Part shown: piece after piece, positions 1 to 6,520 of the stretch
How positions within the stretch are numbered: the first letter of the stretch is position 1
Layout: each line of letters opens with the position of its first letter
Made by a program: the position numbers and the translations under genes
Notes under the pieces: model-generated
What the model was told of the DNA's origin: nothing
Seen by the model: the letters and a program-made list of their open reading frames with translations, nothing else
Database searches by the model: none
Source: Bacteroidales bacterium UBA4621
Lineage (GTDB): Bacteria > Bacteroidota > Bacteroidia > Bacteroidales > Paludibacteraceae
Direction: 5' to 3'
Assembly (NCBI GenBank): GCA_002387325.1
Contig: DGIN01000019.1
Location: 1 to 16,614 of the forward strand
Length of the DNA: 16,614 nucleotides

Positions 1-10
1 TAGAAAGAAA

Positions 11-41
11 AGGCTTTTTCCGATACGATAAGCCTGCTTTT
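11..41. terminator. Possible bidirectional terminator hairpin at the left edge
   Basis: AGGCTT (11-16) pairs with AAGCCT (30-35) across a 13-nt loop. A T-run (38-42) follows on the plus strand, and a T-rich tail (CCTTTTCTTTCT) follows when read on the minus strand. It could end transcription of the minus-strand lipoprotein gene at 140-871 and of a gene entering from the left on the plus strand. The stem is only 6 bp and the loop is large, so this is a moderate call. Confidence 0.4.
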
Positions 42-83
42 TATGCACTTTATGCACTATAATTATTGCATATTCTGCATAAA
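40..83. repeat. Cluster of TTTATGCA repeats, direct and inverted
   Basis: TTTATGCAC occurs twice back to back (40-48 and 49-57). TGCATAAA, the exact inverse of TTTATGCA, lies at 76-83, and a related TTGCATA is at 67-72. The sites are packed into 44 AT-rich bases. This could be an operator or part of an AU-rich terminator region. No gene starting here was found on either strand. Confidence 0.4.
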
Positions 84-93
84 CATTGCTTTT

Positions 94-109
94 GGGGAGG
101 TATCTCCCC
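94..109. other. Hairpin GGGGAG-GTAT-CTCCCC downstream of the 5'-nucleotidase-like gene
   Basis: A perfect 6-bp stem with a 4-nt loop lies about 30 bp past the minus-strand stop codon at 140-142. It lacks a T-run on either strand, so it is a possible transcript-end structure rather than a clear intrinsic terminator. Confidence 0.35.
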
Positions 110-139
110 GTATTGTCTGCGGGGTGCTTGCGGGGATGG

Positions 140-871
140 TTAATGTATGTCCATACGTCCGTCCACGGTAGCGATGACTGTGTGTTGTTCTTGTACGGCT
201 TCGAGGTACAGGTCGCGGATAAGACGGTCGGAACGCCATATCTCGATATAGTGTGTGAGGGGCGTCATGTGGTCGGTGCCGCCCGAGAGATAGTCGCTGG
301 TGGCAACGGTGTAATAGGCTTCTGGGTCGATGGATTGTCCGTTGATTTGGGCATCAATGAGTTGTTTGTCCTCGGCAGACATACGCAGTCCTGCTACGCC
401 CTGTCCGTAGTCCTCGGCAAAGACTTGGCATAGTTCGAGAATGTCCTCCCCACGGAGTGTCAGGACGACGAGTTCGTTGTCGAAAGGCATGAGTTGGAAT
501 ACATCCTGCCGAGTGATATTGCCTGCCGCCCATTCGCAGCGCATCCCTCCGATATTGACGACTGCCATATCCACACGTCCGCCGGGGTATAATTGGCGTG
601 CCTTGGAGAGGAGGGCATCGCTTGCCCAGTTGAGCATAGGGCACTCGGGAGGATAGACTTTCAACGGTTCGGGTGCATAGCCGAGAACAACACTCATTTC
701 GCGTTCCAAGTCGGCTTTGACAGGAGCCAAAGCCCTGATATATGCGGTATCCTGAATGGCATCCAATGCAGAATCTACAGGAATGGCTTCTGTGGAAACA
801 GAGACGACCTGCATTTGTTTCCGGCAGGAGAAAAAGAGCAGGGGTAAACAGAGAAGAAAAAGTTTTTTCAT
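140..871 (-). CDS. Lipoprotein with 5'-nucleotidase C-terminal domain
   Basis: A 243-residue lipoprotein. It begins MKKLFLLCLPLLFFSC, a lipobox with lipidation at C16. The body matches the 5'-nucleotidase C-terminal (substrate-binding) domain of UshA-like enzymes: NIGGMRCEW, the stretch GNITRQDVFQLMPFDNELVV, and the late TSDYLSGGTDHM, which corresponds to the GGD segment. The N-terminal metallophosphatase half found in full-length (about 550-residue) enzymes is absent. In some Bacteroidales the two halves are separate neighbouring genes, but no phosphatase gene starts in the 139 bp downstream, so a partner must lie elsewhere or be missing. An in-frame ATG at 898 was rejected because it lies within the -7 box (896-903). 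It is transcribed divergently from the rSAM/lipoprotein unit. It probably acts at the periplasmic or outer-membrane surface on nucleotides; on its own it may only bind ligand. Confidence 0.85.
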   Translation of the reverse strand: MKKLFLLCLPLLFFSCRKQMQVVSVSTEAIPVDSALDAIQDTAYIRALAPVKADLEREMSVVLGYAPEPLKVYPPECPMLNWASDALLSKARQLYPGGRVDMAVVNIGGMRCEWAAGNITRQDVFQLMPFDNELVVLTLRGEDILELCQVFAEDYGQGVAGLRMSAEDKQLIDAQINGQSIDPEAYYTVATSDYLSGGTDHMTPLTHYIEIWRSDRLIRDLYLEAVQEQHTVIATVDGRMDIH

Positions 872-895
872 AGTGAAAACGTGTTGATTAGGTCG

Positions 896-927
896 CAAAG
901 GTACAGAAAAAAAACGGAAACGGCAAA
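896..927 (-). promoter_or_regulatory. Bacteroidetes-type promoter for the 5'-nucleotidase-like gene
   Basis: Read on the minus strand, TTTG (927-924) is followed after exactly 20 bp by TACCTTTG (903-896). This matches the Bacteroidetes primary sigma factor consensus. Transcription would start near 890, which leaves a leader of about 20 nt before the ATG at 871 and excludes the upstream ATG at 898. Confidence 0.75.
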
Positions 928-931
928 TAAA

Positions 932-963
932 TTTGCACGGACGCGGATTTTGGTGTACCTTTG
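932..963 (+). promoter_or_regulatory. Bacteroidetes-type promoter for the lipoprotein/rSAM operon
   Basis: TTTG (932-935), 20 bp, then TACCTTTG (956-963). Transcription would start near 970, giving a leader of roughly 80 nt before the ATG at 1052. The leader is AT-rich and includes TAATTA-GCCGT-TAATTA (1014-1030), a small self-complementary segment. The -33 box lies 4 bp from that of the opposite promoter. Confidence 0.75.
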
Positions 964-1051
964 CAAAATGGCGGCTTGGTACGCTTTTTGAAGGAAAAAC
1001 GTTAATAATCGTGTAATTAGCCGTTAATTAACCATTAATAGTATAGCAGAT

Positions 1052-1345
1052 ATGAAACGGAAGATTTTGAGCAGAATCAATGTTATTTTGGGGACAATCA
1101 GTCTGGCTTTGGCGGGTTGTCATGCGCAGAAAACTGCCACGAATGACGAATATGGCGTGGTGGCGTTGTACGGCGTGCAGGTGGAGGATTATCGTCCTGT
1201 GGTGACCGTGCAGGCGGAGAATACAGCCAAAGCGGATTCTGTCAAGCCTGTTCCCCAACTACCGGATACCGCCCAAGCGAGAGACAAACCACACCGCAAT
1301 CCGCAGATAATGGCAAAATACGGTGTGATGATACCGAGGGACTGA
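1052..1345 (+). CDS. Small lipoprotein of an rSAM/lipoprotein system (candidate radical SAM substrate)
   Basis: 97 residues. An N-terminal signal with two basic clusters leads to the lipobox LALAGC, with C23 as the lipidated residue. The mature part has no recognised fold. It carries three YGV motifs: EYGV (33-36), LYGV (39-42) and KYGV (89-92), the last just before the C-terminus MIPRD. It is followed after 56 bp by a radical SAM/SPASM gene. This order, size and lipoprotein signal fit the Bacteroidetes 'rSAM/lipoprotein system' defined by TIGR04134 and TIGR04133 (recalled, not searched). By family logic the lipoprotein may be the modification target; that is inference. The middle (50-80) is rich in Pro, Ala, Asp and Lys and probably disordered. 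The ATG at 1052 is the only start giving the signal peptide. Confidence 0.75.
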   Translation: MKRKILSRINVILGTISLALAGCHAQKTATNDEYGVVALYGVQVEDYRPVVTVQAENTAKADSVKPVPQLPDTAQARDKPHRNPQIMAKYGVMIPRD

Positions 1346-1348
1346 TTT

Positions 1349-1396
1349 GTAAATTTGTAAGTGTGTAAATTGGTGAATTTGTAAATTGGTAAATTT
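1349..1396 (+). repeat. Six tandem 8-bp repeats between the lipoprotein and rSAM genes
   Basis: Six consecutive octamers are based on GTAAATTT/G: GTAAATTT, GTAAGTGT, GTAAATTG, GTGAATTT, GTAAATTG, GTAAATTT. They begin 3 bp after the lipoprotein stop codon and end 5 bp before the rSAM start codon, so they form nearly the whole intergenic spacer and occupy the rSAM ribosome-binding region. Because 8 is not a multiple of 3 and the array is noncoding, copy number could change without damaging either protein. Confidence 0.9.
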
Positions 1397-1401
1397 GTTC
1401 T

Positions 1402-2472
1402 ATGGATTTCCGTCTTCGACTGGCTCTCAGCCTGGAGCAGTTGCGCCGCCGCAATCTGAAGAGCCTTCACCCGTTGCAACAGTTGTTTTGGGAGAGTACG
1501 CTGCGCTGCAACGTGCATTGCCTGCATTGCGGCAGCGACTGCGTGTCGTCGGTAACGCAGCCCGATATGCCCGCAGAGGATTTCCTGCACGTGATAGATA
1601 CAGAGATTACGCCGCACGTAGATCCGCACAAGGTGCTGATTATCATTTCGGGTGGCGAACCGCTGATGCGAAAGGACTTGGAACTGGTGGGGCGTGCGCT
1701 CTACGACAGGGGCTATCCGTGGGGAATGGTAACCAACGGACTGGCACTCACGCCGGAACGTTTCCGTGCACTGCGTAATGCGGGACTGCGCTCGATGGCA
1801 ATCAGTTTGGACGGCTTGAAAGATGACCATATATGGCTCAGGCAGCACCCGTTGGCTTTTGATGGGGCGTGCAGAGCGATACGTTTGGCAGCAGGGGAGA
1901 AAGACTTAGCATGGGATGTGGTAACGTGTGCGAACCAGCGGAATATAGACCGGTTGGGCGAGATACGAGACTTGATTTGGAGTCTCGGTGCACGCGACTG
2001 GCGTGTGTTCGGTATTGACCCGATGGGGCGTGCCGCGCAACACCCCGAACTGATACTGACGGACGGACAATTTAGGCAACTGATGGATTTTATCGTGTCG
2101 GAGCGGGAAGCGGGACGGCATGTGAGTTACTCGTGCGAGGGGTTCCTCGGGGACTATGAGGGCAAGGTGCGCGACCATTTGTACCAGTGTGCGGCTGGAT
2201 TGTCGATTGCATCTATCCTGATAGACGGCAGCATATCGGCATGCACCAGTATCCGTGGCAAGTACTATCAGGGAAACATATACAAGGATTCGTTCTGGGA
2301 CGTATGGGAAAACGGTTTTCAGCAGTACCGCAACCGTGATTGGATGCGCAAAGAGGCGCCATGCAAGGACTGCAAGGTATTCGGGTTCTGCGAGGGGAAC
2401 GGTATGCACCTGCGCAGGGAGAACGGCAGCCTGATGCTCTGCCATCTGCACCGGTTGGAAAAGGGAATATAG
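1402..2472 (+). CDS. Radical SAM/SPASM enzyme of the rSAM/lipoprotein system
   Basis: 356 residues, probably cytoplasmic. The radical SAM signature CNVHCLHC (CX3CX2C; C36, C40, C43) should bind the 4Fe-4S cluster that cleaves S-adenosylmethionine. ISGGEPLMR follows at about residue 90 (the GGE motif). The C-terminal half is a SPASM domain for auxiliary Fe-S clusters: C263-X12-G-X4-C281, then C321-X2-C324-X5-C330 and C347. The usual Cys four residues after C330 is Gly334, while an extra Cys sits upstream at C245, so the ligand set is a variant. SPASM enzymes commonly modify peptides, and the small lipoprotein encoded just upstream is the natural candidate substrate. The family looks like TIGR04133. 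No precursor peptidase or exporter is encoded next to it. The gene ends 13 bp before a strong terminator. Confidence 0.9.
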   Translation: MDFRLRLALSLEQLRRRNLKSLHPLQQLFWESTLRCNVHCLHCGSDCVSSVTQPDMPAEDFLHVIDTEITPHVDPHKVLIIISGGEPLMRKDLELVGRALYDRGYPWGMVTNGLALTPERFRALRNAGLRSMAISLDGLKDDHIWLRQHPLAFDGACRAIRLAAGEKDLAWDVVTCANQRNIDRLGEIRDLIWSLGARDWRVFGIDPMGRAAQHPELILTDGQFRQLMDFIVSEREAGRHVSYSCEGFLGDYEGKVRDHLYQCAAGLSIASILIDGSISACTSIRGKYYQGNIYKDSFWDVWENGFQQYRNRDWMRKEAPCKDCKVFGFCEGNGMHLRRENGSLMLCHLHRLEKGI

Positions 2473-2485
2473 GAATATATGATAT

Positions 2486-2525
2486 AAAAAAGCGGTTGCC
2501 CGACTTGTCGGGCAACCGCTTTTTT
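2486..2525 (+). terminator. Strong intrinsic terminator of the rSAM operon
   Basis: A perfect 19-bp inverted repeat: six A, then GCGGTTGCCCGAC (2492-2504), a 2-nt loop TT, GTCGGGCAACCGC (2507-2519), then six T. It works in both orientations by symmetry, but only the plus-strand operon ends here. Confidence 0.95.
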
Positions 2526-2613
2526 ATGGTGCAACCAACAAAATAAATAAATGTACGTGTGTTACGAAATTATTGTATATTGTTAATAATCGTATCTGTT
2601 TTGAGGGAATAAA

Positions 2614-2645
2614 CTTGTATATTTAGTAAATAAATCCTAATTTTG
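2614..2645 (+). promoter_or_regulatory. Probable promoter of the surface-protein operon
   Basis: TAATTTTG (2638-2645) fits TAnnTTTG. CTTG (2614-2617), one base off TTTG, lies 20 bp upstream. The predicted leader is about 110 nt long and includes a hairpin ACCGC-TAT-GCGGT (2674-2686). Confidence 0.6.
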
Positions 2646-2716
2646 CGCTGTTTTTGTTATTTAAGCCTACGCAACCGCTATGCGGTGCAAGAGAAATCAA
2701 GGAAATAAAAGAAACA

Positions 2717-2744
2717 GGGGGAAATGTCTCCCTTGAAAAAAGGG
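2717..2744 (+). promoter_or_regulatory. Two mutually exclusive leader hairpins before the surface-protein start
   Basis: GGGGGA (2717-2722) can pair with TCTCCC (2727-2732, with one G-U pair). CCCTT (2730-2734) can instead pair with AAGGG (2740-2744). Both need bases 2730-2732, so only one can form. The second stem ends 16 nt before the ATG at 2761, where it could affect ribosome access. Confidence 0.3.
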
Positions 2745-2760
2745 TACTAAAATTATAACG

Positions 2761-5700
2761 ATGATGTGTATGAAAAATGTTGTTAAGCGGGTATTAGCGT
2801 GTGTGTTGCTGTGTTTACCTGTTTGTATGTATGCCGAATGGCCGCAATACCCCGGTACGAAGGGTGTTACGGGAAGTTACTATGTGCTTGATGAAAGTGC
2901 GGAATCATCGATATCGGCTTTTGATGGAAGCAAAGAATATGATTTGAACGGTCCTGCAAGTACACTTGAATTTTCCGCAAAGAAGGCAGTCAATCTGCCT
3001 GATGCCGGAAAATTACACGTTTTTCAACTTGTAGATGGGCAGTGGAAAGAAATATGGAGTAACAAGTTAGCAAAAAAATACACTGACTTTTCTTCTATAA
3101 CTATAGATAGTCGTGCTACAAAACTACAATTCAAAGCGACCGGTGGCGGGTATGACCGTGTTTTCAAGAATGTAAAAGTTTCAATGGCGACGGTACGTCC
3201 GACTTTTCCGCAGGATAAGGTGGACTTTGGTGTGGTGTATTTCAATGCGGGGGATACGGTGAAGACGTTTGCGATGGACTGGTGTAATACCAATGTACTC
3301 GCATATAGTTTGGCGGACGAAAGCGGGCAGTTTGAGGTATGGATAGAGAATAATGCAGCAGTAGGAAAATATGGTACTGCGAATGTGAATGTGCGCTATA
3401 AGCATAGTGCGTTGGGCGAGCATAATGCCACACTGACGATAGACGGCAAGACGGTACCACTGCATGGCATCACAAGAGGGGAACAGCGTATCCGCTGGAA
3501 CCAGAACCTGATGGGGTATATTGCCGCCGAAGACGGGACGATAGATGAGACCACCCTGCTGACAGCGTATGCGGTGGACAGCCTCGGACGGCGGACGAAT
3601 ACGGCAATACAGTACACGATAGATGATACGTCTATCGCCGAGGTAGCGGATAACGGGGACGGTACGTATTCCATTCATATCAAGGCGGTGGGTACGACCT
3701 ATATACACGCCACTACGGCGGAGAGTACTGTCTATGCTACGGCAACTGCGATGCGGGAAGTGCGTGTCATCCGGTCGGGTGAGTTGTGCGGCAGTATGGC
3801 ACTCTACGCACCGGACGAGCAAAATGGGGGTTGGGGAAGCACTACAGAGCCTATGGCATTATCCGGAGAAGGGCTTGAATTGACGTTTAACGCACATCGA
3901 AAGTCGTGGGGTATTAGTTCTCTGGCTGTCCAATACTCAACCGACGGGAATAATTGGTCTGATTTGAAGAAAGACATCAGTTTGACTGATTCCTACAAGA
4001 AATACGGTCCGTACAGTATCCCCGACGGAACGACCCATATCCGTTTTCAGATGAATGGTTCCTTAAAACAGTATGTCCGCGATGTGCAGGTAACACAGAA
4101 ATCGTACCTGACCACCACGACCGCTTCAGTGGCGGTGAATACGTTTATCAATCGGGAGTTTGCAGACACGATACGTGTGCGGTATTCCGATGTGCCGTTA
4201 GTGCAATACTCGCTGACGCAGCACCATGGCGGTGCGGCGATATTAGTGCCGCAAGAGACGGTGGACAACGCCTGCGGGGACTATGGCGTGTACACGTTTG
4301 TGCTGAGAGGTACAGCAGCCCGACCGCTGAACTGCAAAGATACGGTTGTGTTTGAAACGGCAGACGGGAAACGTATAGAGATACCCGTAACGATGGATAT
4401 AAAGGTGGACAAAGTGCTCTATTTTGATGTAGCGGAAGGCGATTGGAGTACATCTGCGCTGTGGACTTACAATATGCATCAGGACCACGGTCTGCTGCCC
4501 ACGGAGGCTACGCCTGTGGAGATAGCGCAACCCGTGACGATTACCACCCATGTGGAGGCACACAGTATTCTTCTGAGAGAGGGCGGCAAGATAACCATTG
4601 CGCCGACGGGCGGTCTGACAGTGTACGCTGGCGGTGTTACCGGTGCGGACAAAGACAATCTGATTATCGAGCGCAACAGTGCGGGTGCAGGTTTCTTCCG
4701 TATGTCGCCGGAAACGGAAACCGAGATGCCTGCGGCAACGGTGCGCTACACTACCAAATCGACTGTGGATACCGGTGTGGACAAAGATGCAACGTGGCAG
4801 TATGTGGGTGCGCCTGCCGAAAATGTGTATTTCGACAAGAATGAGCAGACATGGATTTCGCTTTGGAGCGAGCAGCAGGGGTGGATAGCGCAAAACGCCT
4901 CTTTTACGATGACGCCTTTTGCAGGCTATACGGTTACGCAATACGGTCAGCCGACCTATTCGCTCTCGGGTCAGTTGATCAACGGTAATCACGATATAGT
5001 GCTGTCGCACACCACAACGGGCGAGAATGTGTTTGCCAACAGTTATGCCGCCCCGATAGATTTGAAAAATTTCACGGTGGAGGATTTTGACGAGGGTATA
5101 GAGCGCACGTTCTATCTGTTCAATTCGGGTTCGTGGAACCAGTGGAATGCGGGTGAGAGCGATGGCAGTAACTTAGGCAATAACGGTGATGCCACTCCGG
5201 GACATTACTGTGCCATTCCCGTACTATTGGTACGTCAGTACGATGAGCGGTATGACATCACCTGTGTGCCGCCGATGCAGGGTGTGTACGTGGTTGCCAC
5301 TACGGATGGTGCTACGATACATCTGAACTATGAGAAGCACGTATGGAATGCGCAAGGCACACGCCTGAACGAGCCTATGCGTGTGCAGGGACGCAGTGCC
5401 GATGTTGCGGAACGGCGGTTGCGTGTGCAAGTGAACAGTGCGCACAGCGGTGCAGACCGTATCTACCTGTTTGAAGACGCAGAGTACAGTGCGGGTTATG
5501 ACAACGGTTATGATGCGGTTAAGCAGATTGCGGACGGATTGGCAAACCTGTATATCAGTATGCCGTTTGGCAAGGCGGAAGTGGCGGCTACGGATAACGC
5601 AGACAGTACGTCAGTGGGCTTTGCTGCGGGCGAGGACGACAGCTATACACTGACTTTCACCTCGCTGACAGGGGATTCGCTCTATTGGCAGGATACGGAG

Positions 5701-5988
5701 AATGATTCGGTGTTTGCAATCAAAGAGGGCGGGCAATATACGTTCTATGCAACTCCGAAGCAGGATGCGCCCAATCGTTTCCGGATACTGACCAAGCGTC
5801 CGCAAAAGCCGGTTCCCGCGGTACCGACCGCAGTGCCTGCAGCCGTGCCTGACAGCGACCGGCAGACTGCATTATATACGATTGGCGGTGTGTTGGTAAG
5901 AAAAGGGGATGTCTCTGCAGAGGGGTTGCCCGCCGGGGTGTATATCCTGCGCAAAGGGAATACAAATACCAAAATCGTACATTATTAA
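2761..5988 (+). CDS. Large secreted multi-domain surface protein with probable T9SS sorting domain
   Basis: 1075 residues. It starts at ATG 2761; ATG codons at 2764 and 2770 are alternatives, and 2770 gives the cleanest signal peptide (MKNVVKRVLACVLLCLPVCM, then YA-EW). Visible modules: a beta-rich module at about 27-235, a bacterial Ig-like (Big2-type) segment at about 238-335, and a second module at about 337-550 that resembles the first. A beta-strand-rich stretch at 553-1000 begins with a GDWST...LW...LP pattern common in Bacteroidetes surface proteins. A Pro/Val/Ala linker lies at about 1015-1031. The last roughly 40 residues (LYTIGGVLVRKG ... GLPAGVYILRKG ... KIVHY) fit a type A T9SS sorting domain, implying export and anchoring at the cell surface. 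No enzymatic motif was recognised, so adhesion or matrix binding is only a guess. It is followed after 30 bp by a membrane-anchored small protein, probably co-transcribed. Confidence 0.8.
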   Translation: MMCMKNVVKRVLACVLLCLPVCMYAEWPQYPGTKGVTGSYYVLDESAESSISAFDGSKEYDLNGPASTLEFSAKKAVNLPDAGKLHVFQLVDGQWKEIWSNKLAKKYTDFSSITIDSRATKLQFKATGGGYDRVFKNVKVSMATVRPTFPQDKVDFGVVYFNAGDTVKTFAMDWCNTNVLAYSLADESGQFEVWIENNAAVGKYGTANVNVRYKHSALGEHNATLTIDGKTVPLHGITRGEQRIRWNQNLMGYIAAEDGTIDETTLLTAYAVDSLGRRTNTAIQYTIDDTSIAEVADNGDGTYSIHIKAVGTTYIHATTAESTVYATATAMREVRVIRSGELCGSMALYAPDEQNGGWGSTTEPMALSGEGLELTFNAHRKSWGISSLAVQYSTDGNNWSDLKKDISLTDSYKKYGPYSIPDGTTHIRFQMNGSLKQYVRDVQVTQKSYLTTTTASVAVNTFINREFADTIRVRYSDVPLVQYSLTQHHGGAAILVPQETVDNACGDYGVYTFVLRGTAARPLNCKDTVVFETADGKRIEIPVTMDIKVDKVLYFDVAEGDWSTSALWTYNMHQDHGLLPTEATPVEIAQPVTITTHVEAHSILLREGGKITIAPTGGLTVYAGGVTGADKDNLIIERNSAGAGFFRMSPETETEMPAATVRYTTKSTVDTGVDKDATWQYVGAPAENVYFDKNEQTWISLWSEQQGWIAQNASFTMTPFAGYTVTQYGQPTYSLSGQLINGNHDIVLSHTTTGENVFANSYAAPIDLKNFTVEDFDEGIERTFYLFNSGSWNQWNAGESDGSNLGNNGDATPGHYCAIPVLLVRQYDERYDITCVPPMQGVYVVATTDGATIHLNYEKHVWNAQGTRLNEPMRVQGRSADVAERRLRVQVNSAHSGADRIYLFEDAEYSAGYDNGYDAVKQIADGLANLYISMPFGKAEVAATDNADSTSVGFAAGEDDSYTLTFTSLTGDSLYWQDTENDSVFAIKEGGQYTFYATPKQDAPNRFRILTKRPQKPVPAVPTAVPAAVPDSDRQTALYTIGGVLVRKGDVSAEGLPAGVYILRKGNTNTKIVHY

Positions 5989-6018
5989 ACTATCTGTACA
6001 TTATAAACTGTAACCCAT

Positions 6019-6465
6019 TTGAGAATACTTTTGTTTTGTTTGTTTTTCGCAAGTGCGCCGGTTGACGCACACAATACCGGCACGGAGCATAGAGACAACG
6101 TGTATGGCAATGTGCTTGAGGAGGTGCAAAATATGAAAGTTATGCCGTCTTTCAGGGACATCAACATAGATACCCATACGGAGGTATGCGGGGGTGTGCC
6201 GTTGTCGACACCTGTCTATCAGACCGCCCCGATGAGAGTGTCGGACGGAACTATCCGCACAATTGCCTCGGATATGGATTGCGGTACGCCTGCAACGGTG
6301 CAGCCGCTGTACAGTATGCAGTATGCCGCTCCTGCGGCACCGCCTGTCCGCCGCTCACCGGGAGTGCCGAGCCGTGCCCCGATAGGCGATGTCCTGTGTC
6401 CGCTACTGGTATGCACCTTGATATATGCATTACACAAGCGATATGCTCTGAGAAGAGACCTATGA
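6019..6465 (+). CDS. Small exported protein with C-terminal membrane anchor, unknown function
   Basis: 148 residues starting at TTG (6019). An in-frame TAA at 6004-6006 and the absence of any ATG before residue 39 leave TTG as the only start that includes the signal peptide MRILLFCLFFASAPVDA. The mature part is polar and then Pro/Ala-rich (about 91-120). PIGD (121-124) follows, then a hydrophobic segment (125-137) and a basic tail (HKRYALRRDL). The layout resembles C-terminal sorting or anchoring signals (short motif, membrane helix, basic end). It begins 30 bp after the large surface-protein gene with no terminator between, so the two are probably one operon. The domain is not recognised. 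It could be a partner or anchor for the upstream protein. Confidence 0.65.
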   Translation: MRILLFCLFFASAPVDAHNTGTEHRDNVYGNVLEEVQNMKVMPSFRDINIDTHTEVCGGVPLSTPVYQTAPMRVSDGTIRTIASDMDCGTPATVQPLYSMQYAAPAAPPVRRSPGVPSRAPIGDVLCPLLVCTLIYALHKRYALRRDL

Positions 6466-6472
6466 CAGGTCT
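6456..6472 (+). terminator. Weak hairpin at the end of the small exported protein gene
   Basis: AGACCT (6456-6461), loop ATGAC, AGGTCT (6467-6472) overlaps the stop codon at 6463-6465. There is no T-run, so it is a weak terminator candidate. The rest of the 55-bp convergent gap to the regulator's stop codon contains three loose copies of TATCCACCT. Confidence 0.2.
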
Positions 6473-6520
6473 ATCCACCTTATATCCACCTTACATCCTC
6501 CTTACTTTTGCATACACCTT

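Noticed and set aside
872..898. Upstream ATG (898) for the nucleotidase-domain lipoprotein
   Set aside because: The ATG overlaps the TACCTTTG box (896-903), so it would not be in the transcript. The internal ATG gives a clean lipoprotein signal.
1001..1012. 12-mer GTTAATAATCGT shared by the lipoprotein leader and the region at 2582-2593
   Set aside because: One AT-rich 12-base match lies after one promoter and before the other, so the positions are not comparable; likely chance.
6503..6510. TACTTTTG resembling a plus-strand -7 box antisense to the regulator's 3' end
   Set aside because: No -33 box lies about 20 bp upstream and no plus-strand gene follows.
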